In this document: piece after piece, positions 59,402 to 64,000 of the stretch | Position numbering within the stretch: the first letter of the stretch is position 1 | How the letters are laid out: each line of letters begins with the position of its first letter | NCBI GenBank assembly: GCA_031292385.1 | Contig: JARLHE010000006.1 | Span: forward strand, 62,001 to 126,000 | Reading direction: 5' to 3' | Origin: Oligoflexia bacterium | GTDB lineage: Bacteria > Bdellovibrionota > UBA1018 | DNA: 64,000 nucleotides | Notes under the pieces: model-generated | The model's database searches: none | What the model saw: the letters and a program-made list of their open reading frames with translations, nothing else | What the model was told of the DNA's origin: nothing | Translations under genes and position numbers: made by a program

Positions 59402-60221
59402 TTTGAGTCACCCCGTCCCTCACATTCTCGTAAACGAGCGGCTCCTTGAACTTAAAAGGAGTTTTCAGGCTACCCAAAGATTCCGACTCACCGATCAGCA
59501 GAAGACCTTTATCCTTCGAAGCGCGGCTGACGAGGCGAATGACCTCCTCCTGGTCCTGCTTTTCAAAATAAATCAGCACGTTCCGGAGAAAGGTCACGTC
59601 GAAAAGATCATGCCTCGAAAAAGGCTTGAAAAGATTATGCGGCAAGAAGCTTACCTTCCTTCGCGCGAGATCGGCGACCCGGAATCCGTCGCCCTCGGGA
59701 AGAAAGTACTTTTCGAAAAGCGCCGGATTGCCCGCCCGAAGGGCATTGATGGAGCGGCCGCAATATCCGGCCTTTTCGGCGATCTTCAGCACTTCGGTGT
59801 CGATGTCGGTTCCGACGATCTCGTAGGTAAAGCCTGGTACGCTCTTCCGAAACTCTTCGCAGCTGATAGCGACGCTGTAAGCCTCTTCGCCGGAAGAAGC
59901 CGCGGCGGACCAAACGCGAAGGGTTTCCTGGGGATGCTCCTTCGCCCAGGCGGGGAGAAATTTTTTCGTGAAGTAATCCCACACTCGCTGGGTGCGAAAG
60001 AAAGAAGTCTCGTTCGTGGTGACGAGATTGACGAAATTCTGCGTCTCGTCCGGGTTCCTCGCGAGATAATCGAGATACTGGGGGTAGCAATCAAAGCCGA
60101 GCGCCTGGAGTCTTCGTCTCAGGCGGCCTTCCAGGAGCGTTTTCTTGCCTTTGTTCATCGTGATTCCGGTATGGCGATGAACCAGGGCAAGAATGATCTC
60201 CAGCGTTTCGTCGTCCATCAT
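59385..60221 (-). CDS. cheR: Chemotaxis protein methyltransferase CheR
   Basis: GIVMNKGKKTLLEGRLRRRL-type N-domain, TNETSFFRT, AASSGEEAYSVA, FDVTFLRNVLIYF. Confidence 0.94.
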   Translation of the reverse strand: MMDDETLEIILALVHRHTGITMNKGKKTLLEGRLRRRLQALGFDCYPQYLDYLARNPDETQNFVNLVTTNETSFFRTQRVWDYFTKKFLPAWAKEHPQETLRVWSAAASSGEEAYSVAISCEEFRKSVPGFTYEIVGTDIDTEVLKIAEKAGYCGRSINALRAGNPALFEKYFLPEGDGFRVADLARRKVSFLPHNLFKPFSRHDLFDVTFLRNVLIYFEKQDQEEVIRLVSRASKDKGLLLIGESESLGSLKTPFKFKEPLVYENVRDGVTQSDRAA

Positions 60222-60243
60222 CGTCCCGCGACCCGCGACGCTA

Positions 60244-61767
60244 TCACGCGGCCTTCTCCTCTTTGATCCGGCCGATCAGAGGCGCCACATCGAGCACGAT
60301 CAAGGTACTGGCCCGGTCATCCGCCATTTTGATCTCGAGCACTTCACGGACGTCCTGCCGGACGGCTTGACCCACGCCGTTCGTGAACACATCCGGAAGC
60401 TTCAATTTACTCTCCGCGCCGACGGAAACGATGCTCTCAACCGAATCGACGATCAAGCCGAACTGGTTTTCACCGTCTTGGAAAACAAGGATCTTCCGGT
60501 CCTGCGCGGAAACGTCCTCCGTCGCCTCGAGCTGATAAAGGCCCCTCGTGTCCACGACTGTGACCAGCTTGCCGCGCAAATTGATGACGCCTTTGACGAA
60601 ACCGGGAACTCCCGGCATCGCCATGATCTCTGTGGAACAATCGATGATTTCCTTCACTTCCCGGATAGGAATGCCAAACAAATGCTTGAGTCGGAACACG
60701 AGATACGCGTCCCTGTTTCCGCCGCGACGAACGGCGGCCGAGTCGTTTTCGGCATCCTTGGTTTTGAACAGCTTGCCGTGTCCCCGCGTGATTTCGAGCA
60801 CTTCTTCCCGGCTCAGCACTTCCTCATGATCGAGCAAGAAAACATCCCCTCTTTGCGGGATGGCCACGCAGCCCTTGAACATCCGAACCCGTTCCTTGGA
60901 CAAAAGGGGAATCGCCATGATCGCATCGACTTCGTAGGAATCGATGCTCTCGACCGAATCGACCATCAAGCCGAAAAGCTTCTGCTCGACTTTCAATACT
61001 ATGATGCGACGGTCCTGATCCTCGGATTTTTCGGGCGACGCCCCCCGAAAAAGCTTCGCGAAAGAGATGACCGGAACGACCTGATCGCGGACATGGATCA
61101 TCCCCAGGCAAAGCTCCGACGCCAGCGGCGAGTGCTGAAGCTCGGGAACCCGGACGATCTCGTGGATATCCTTGATCTCGAAAGACATCTTCATGCCGCA
61201 AACGCAAAATGTGATGCATTTCTTACGGAGCGAATGCGAAGCGCTCAACCGCTCCTTCCGCCGGTCGACCTGCTCCCGGTACGCGGCCATTTGCGGGACG
61301 TTCTCGATTTTCACGAGCATTTCGGGATCGAGGATCTGGATCAACCTCTTTCCGCCACCCAGCTTGAGCATGCCTTTGACAACCTTGACCGATCGATCGT
61401 CGTATTGGAACTCGACCTTCTCCTCGTTTCGCGGCCGGAGAATCTCGCTCGTCGAATCGAAGATCAAGCCGACTCGCGAACCCTGGCTTTCGACGATCGC
61501 GATTTTCGCCGACTCCGAGCGCACCGGATTCTCGAACTTAAGCAGTCTCTTCAGGTCAATGACCGGAATGATCGCTCCCCGCAAATTGAAGACGCCCACG
61601 AGGAAGTCCGGAGCCAAAGGCATCGGGGTCAGAGCCCCCGGGAAATTGACCACCTCTTGCACGTGTCCGACATGGAGGGCAAACTCCGTCTTGTCCAGAT
61701 AGAACGAGCCGAAAATATCGGCGTGCGATTCGGCCGATGCCTTTTTTACGACGTCATGATCGCTCAC
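60244..61767 (-). CDS. Triple CheW-domain adaptor
   Basis: Three CheW units: GVFNLRGAIIPVIDLKRL, GMIHVRDQVVPVISFAKL, GVINLRGKLVTVVDTRGL. Confidence 0.92.
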   Translation of the reverse strand: MSDHDVVKKASAESHADIFGSFYLDKTEFALHVGHVQEVVNFPGALTPMPLAPDFLVGVFNLRGAIIPVIDLKRLLKFENPVRSESAKIAIVESQGSRVGLIFDSTSEILRPRNEEKVEFQYDDRSVKVVKGMLKLGGGKRLIQILDPEMLVKIENVPQMAAYREQVDRRKERLSASHSLRKKCITFCVCGMKMSFEIKDIHEIVRVPELQHSPLASELCLGMIHVRDQVVPVISFAKLFRGASPEKSEDQDRRIIVLKVEQKLFGLMVDSVESIDSYEVDAIMAIPLLSKERVRMFKGCVAIPQRGDVFLLDHEEVLSREEVLEITRGHGKLFKTKDAENDSAAVRRGGNRDAYLVFRLKHLFGIPIREVKEIIDCSTEIMAMPGVPGFVKGVINLRGKLVTVVDTRGLYQLEATEDVSAQDRKILVFQDGENQFGLIVDSVESIVSVGAESKLKLPDVFTNGVGQAVRQDVREVLEIKMADDRASTLIVLDVAPLIGRIKEEKAA

Positions 61768-61793
61768 GAAAAACCTCCTACCGAGCGACGAGC

Positions 61794-63461
61794 CTAGCTC
61801 TTCGTCTTGAACTTGACGTACGCGGCGTTCAGATCTTCCGCGCCCTGGTTAAGCCCCTTCGATGAGCTGGCGATCGTCTCCGACGCCGCCGCGGATTTCT
61901 CCGTCTGCTCGGCGACTTGTTGAATCGCGCTGCTGATCTCCTTGGCCGCTACGAGCTGCTCCTCGGCCGCGCAGGAAACCTCTGAGATCGCCTGCGTGGT
62001 CTTCTTGATGCCGTCCACGATCTTCTCGAAGGCCTCACCCGCTTCCTTGGAGATTTCGCTGCCCTGAGCGACGCGTTTGGCGGATTCGTTGATCAACTTC
62101 GAAATTTCCTTGGTCGCCTGAGACGAGCGCTCGGCGAGCTTTCTCACCTCGTCGGCCACGACCGAGAAACCCAAACCATGCTCGCCGGCCCGGGCCGCTT
62201 CAATCGCGGCGTTGAAGGCCAGGAGGTTGGTCTGCCCCGCGATTTCGCTGATGACCTTGATGATCTCGCTGATATCCTCGGACGACTTGCTGATCAATGC
62301 CATCGAATCGACCGCTTTGACGATCGCCTTCAAGCCGTGCTCGGCTTCCTGTTGGGTCGACTTGGCGACCGCATCCGTATTCTTCGAATTCTGCGCGATC
62401 GAATTGATGGAGGCGGTCAACTCCTCGATGGAAGCGTTCATCTCCTCGGTGGTCGCGCAAAGAGTCTGGGCTCCCGAAGCGACGCCCGCCGATTTTTCAG
62501 AAATCTCCTTGGACTGACTGGAGAACTGCCGCACGAGCGTACCGATGCTTTTTTCAAGTTCGGTATCGCGGTTTTTCTCTTCGGTGATGTCCTTCACCGA
62601 CCCGGCCACGCGCAGGGGATTTCCCGCCTGATCGCGAAGCGTCGCACCCTGAGCGGCGAACCAGCGGTACTCGCCTGATTTCATCTGCAGCTGGTATTCG
62701 ACTTTATAGGGGGTCTTGCCCGTCTTATCGGATAAGTGCGCGCCGAACGCGGCGAAGATGCGATCCTTGTCGTTGGGATGAAGGCGGGACGCCCAGCTGT
62801 TCATCACATTCGGAAAATCGTGCTCGTTGGCGAAACCGACCAGTTTACGGAACTGATCCGACCACCAGAACGGGGTTTCAGGTTTGATTTCGCCGTTGGC
62901 GGGATATTCCATGTCCCACAAGCCTTCACTCGAGCTTCGGCTCACGAGATCGAAACGAACCAAAGCCTGGTTCAGTTCCAAAGCCTTGCCCTTCTCTTCG
63001 GTGATGTCTTTCAGCGACCCGGCCACGCGCAAGGGATTTCCCGCCTGATCTCGAAGCGTCTCACCCTGAGCGGCGAACCAGCGGTACTCGCCTGATTTCA
63101 TCTGCAGCTGGTATTCGACTTTATATGGGGTCTTTCCCGTCTTATCGGATAAGTGCGCGCCGAACGCGGCGAAGATGCGATCTTTATCGTTGGCATGAAG
63201 GCGGGACGCCCAACTGTTCATCACATTCGGGAAATCCTGCTCATTGGTGAAGCCGAGCAGCTTACGGAACTCATCCGACCACCAGAAAGGGGTCTCGGGC
63301 TTGACTTCGCCGCTGGCGGGATACTCCATATCCCACAAGCCCACGCTTGAGCTCTTGCACACCAAATCGAAGCGTATGCTCAAATCTTCGTGGTCCTTCT
63401 TATAGTCGACGGTGTTTTTGATTAAAGTCAGGTCGGAATTTAATTTTTCTGCGGCGCTCAA
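61794..63461 (-). CDS. Soluble methyl-accepting chemotaxis protein with two PAS domains
   Basis: MCP hairpin [48 protein letters not shown]; no TM segment; tandem PAS. Confidence 0.94.
   Translation of the reverse strand: MSAAEKLNSDLTLIKNTVDYKKDHEDLSIRFDLVCKSSSVGLWDMEYPASGEVKPETPFWWSDEFRKLLGFTNEQDFPNVMNSWASRLHANDKDRIFAAFGAHLSDKTGKTPYKVEYQLQMKSGEYRWFAAQGETLRDQAGNPLRVAGSLKDITEEKGKALELNQALVRFDLVSRSSSEGLWDMEYPANGEIKPETPFWWSDQFRKLVGFANEHDFPNVMNSWASRLHPNDKDRIFAAFGAHLSDKTGKTPYKVEYQLQMKSGEYRWFAAQGATLRDQAGNPLRVAGSVKDITEEKNRDTELEKSIGTLVRQFSSQSKEISEKSAGVASGAQTLCATTEEMNASIEELTASINSIAQNSKNTDAVAKSTQQEAEHGLKAIVKAVDSMALISKSSEDISEIIKVISEIAGQTNLLAFNAAIEAARAGEHGLGFSVVADEVRKLAERSSQATKEISKLINESAKRVAQGSEISKEAGEAFEKIVDGIKKTTQAISEVSCAAEEQLVAAKEISSAIQQVAEQTEKSAAASETIASSSKGLNQGAEDLNAAYVKFKTKS
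62572..63405 (-). repeat. Tandem direct duplication of the PAS-coding unit, 417-bp period
   Basis: 62704 (ttataggg...) realigns at 63121 (ttatatggg...); both encode [40 protein letters not shown]. Confidence 0.9.
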
Positions 63462-63610
63462 GAGTCGATACCTCGCACGGTGGCAATCAGTTGATAATGT
63501 CGGTCCAGTGGAAGGACCCTAAGACTATCGACCGCCGCGCCAAGAAACTTGAGTGGCGCGGAAGCACGCGTTTATTATTAAATTTCGACTAAATAAGTGC
63601 TTTTGAGGAC

Positions 63611-64000
63611 TTAAAGCGGCGGCGGGGTGAGCAGCTCCAAAAGCTCTCTGCGGGAGAACGCCTTTAAGCCGACCGGTGACTCCTCGATCAGCGCGCCCGA
63701 AAGCTCGAGCTTGGATTCGATGATGCCCGCGATCCGGTCTTCGACCGTACCCGGGATCTGCAACTTGAAAACCTGAACGCCGCGGGTCTGGCCGATGCGA
63801 TGAAGACGGTCGGTAGCCTGATTTTCCTTCGCGGGGTTCCACCAACGATCCAAATGAATGCATACGCTCGCGGCCGTGAGGTCGATTCCGAGACCTCCGG
63901 CAAGCAGGCTGCATACGAAGACTTTGCAGTCCGGATCATTCGCGAAGCGCTCGAGACGCGCGACGCGATCCTGCGAGTCGCCGCGCAGATCCTGATAGCC
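63611..64000 (-). CDS. SNF2/DEAD-like helicase C-terminal part (gene runs off window)
   Basis: LLAGGLGIDLTAASVCIHLDRWWNPAKENQATDRLHRIGQTRGVQVFKL. Confidence 0.9.
   Translation of the reverse strand, partial: GYQDLRGDSQDRVARLERFANDPDCKVFVCSLLAGGLGIDLTAASVCIHLDRWWNPAKENQATDRLHRIGQTRGVQVFKLQIPGTVEDRIAGIIESKLELSGALIEESPVGLKAFSRRELLELLTPPPL

Noticed and set aside
60193-61797. 534-aa ORF on + strand
   Set aside because: Antisense to the triple CheW gene.

Overview
The 64 kb window is compact, high-GC and chromosomal. It looks like a predatory or deltaproteobacterial-type (Bdellovibrionota-like) genome; that placement is inferred from gene content and was not tested. No CRISPR array, prophage or transposase was seen. 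Most of the window is housekeeping and envelope genes: a lepA-lepB-pyrC-carA-unknown operon, smc/lolA, pyrB/aminotransferase, ppdK/glyQS, asnS, pepA, rimO/rhodanese/queG, recO, an LPS-type glycosyltransferase cluster with ugd and a heptosyltransferase, flagellin, a chemosensory cluster (MCP, triple CheW, CheR, CheD) and an olsB/olsA-like ornithine-lipid pair. The observations most worth a second look are: (1) two tandem bacterioferritins with complementary loss of the heme ligand and the ferroxidase ligands, next to bfd and a 19-bp Fur-box-like palindrome; (2) three perfect DnaA boxes around an AT-rich stretch with no dnaA nearby; (3) a 45-aa membrane peptide with a near-maximal Shine-Dalgarno that an upstream anti-SD-like segment could mask; (4) a large inverted repeat that copies the 3' end of a tRNA-Ala(CGC), followed by about 300 bp of hairpin-rich DNA and an orphan RelA/SpoT-domain gene; (5) a structured intergenic region upstream of smc; (6) a sigma28-type promoter and two-hairpin leader in front of flagellin; (7) a GalE-GmhB fusion, a triple CheW and a recently duplicated PAS domain.
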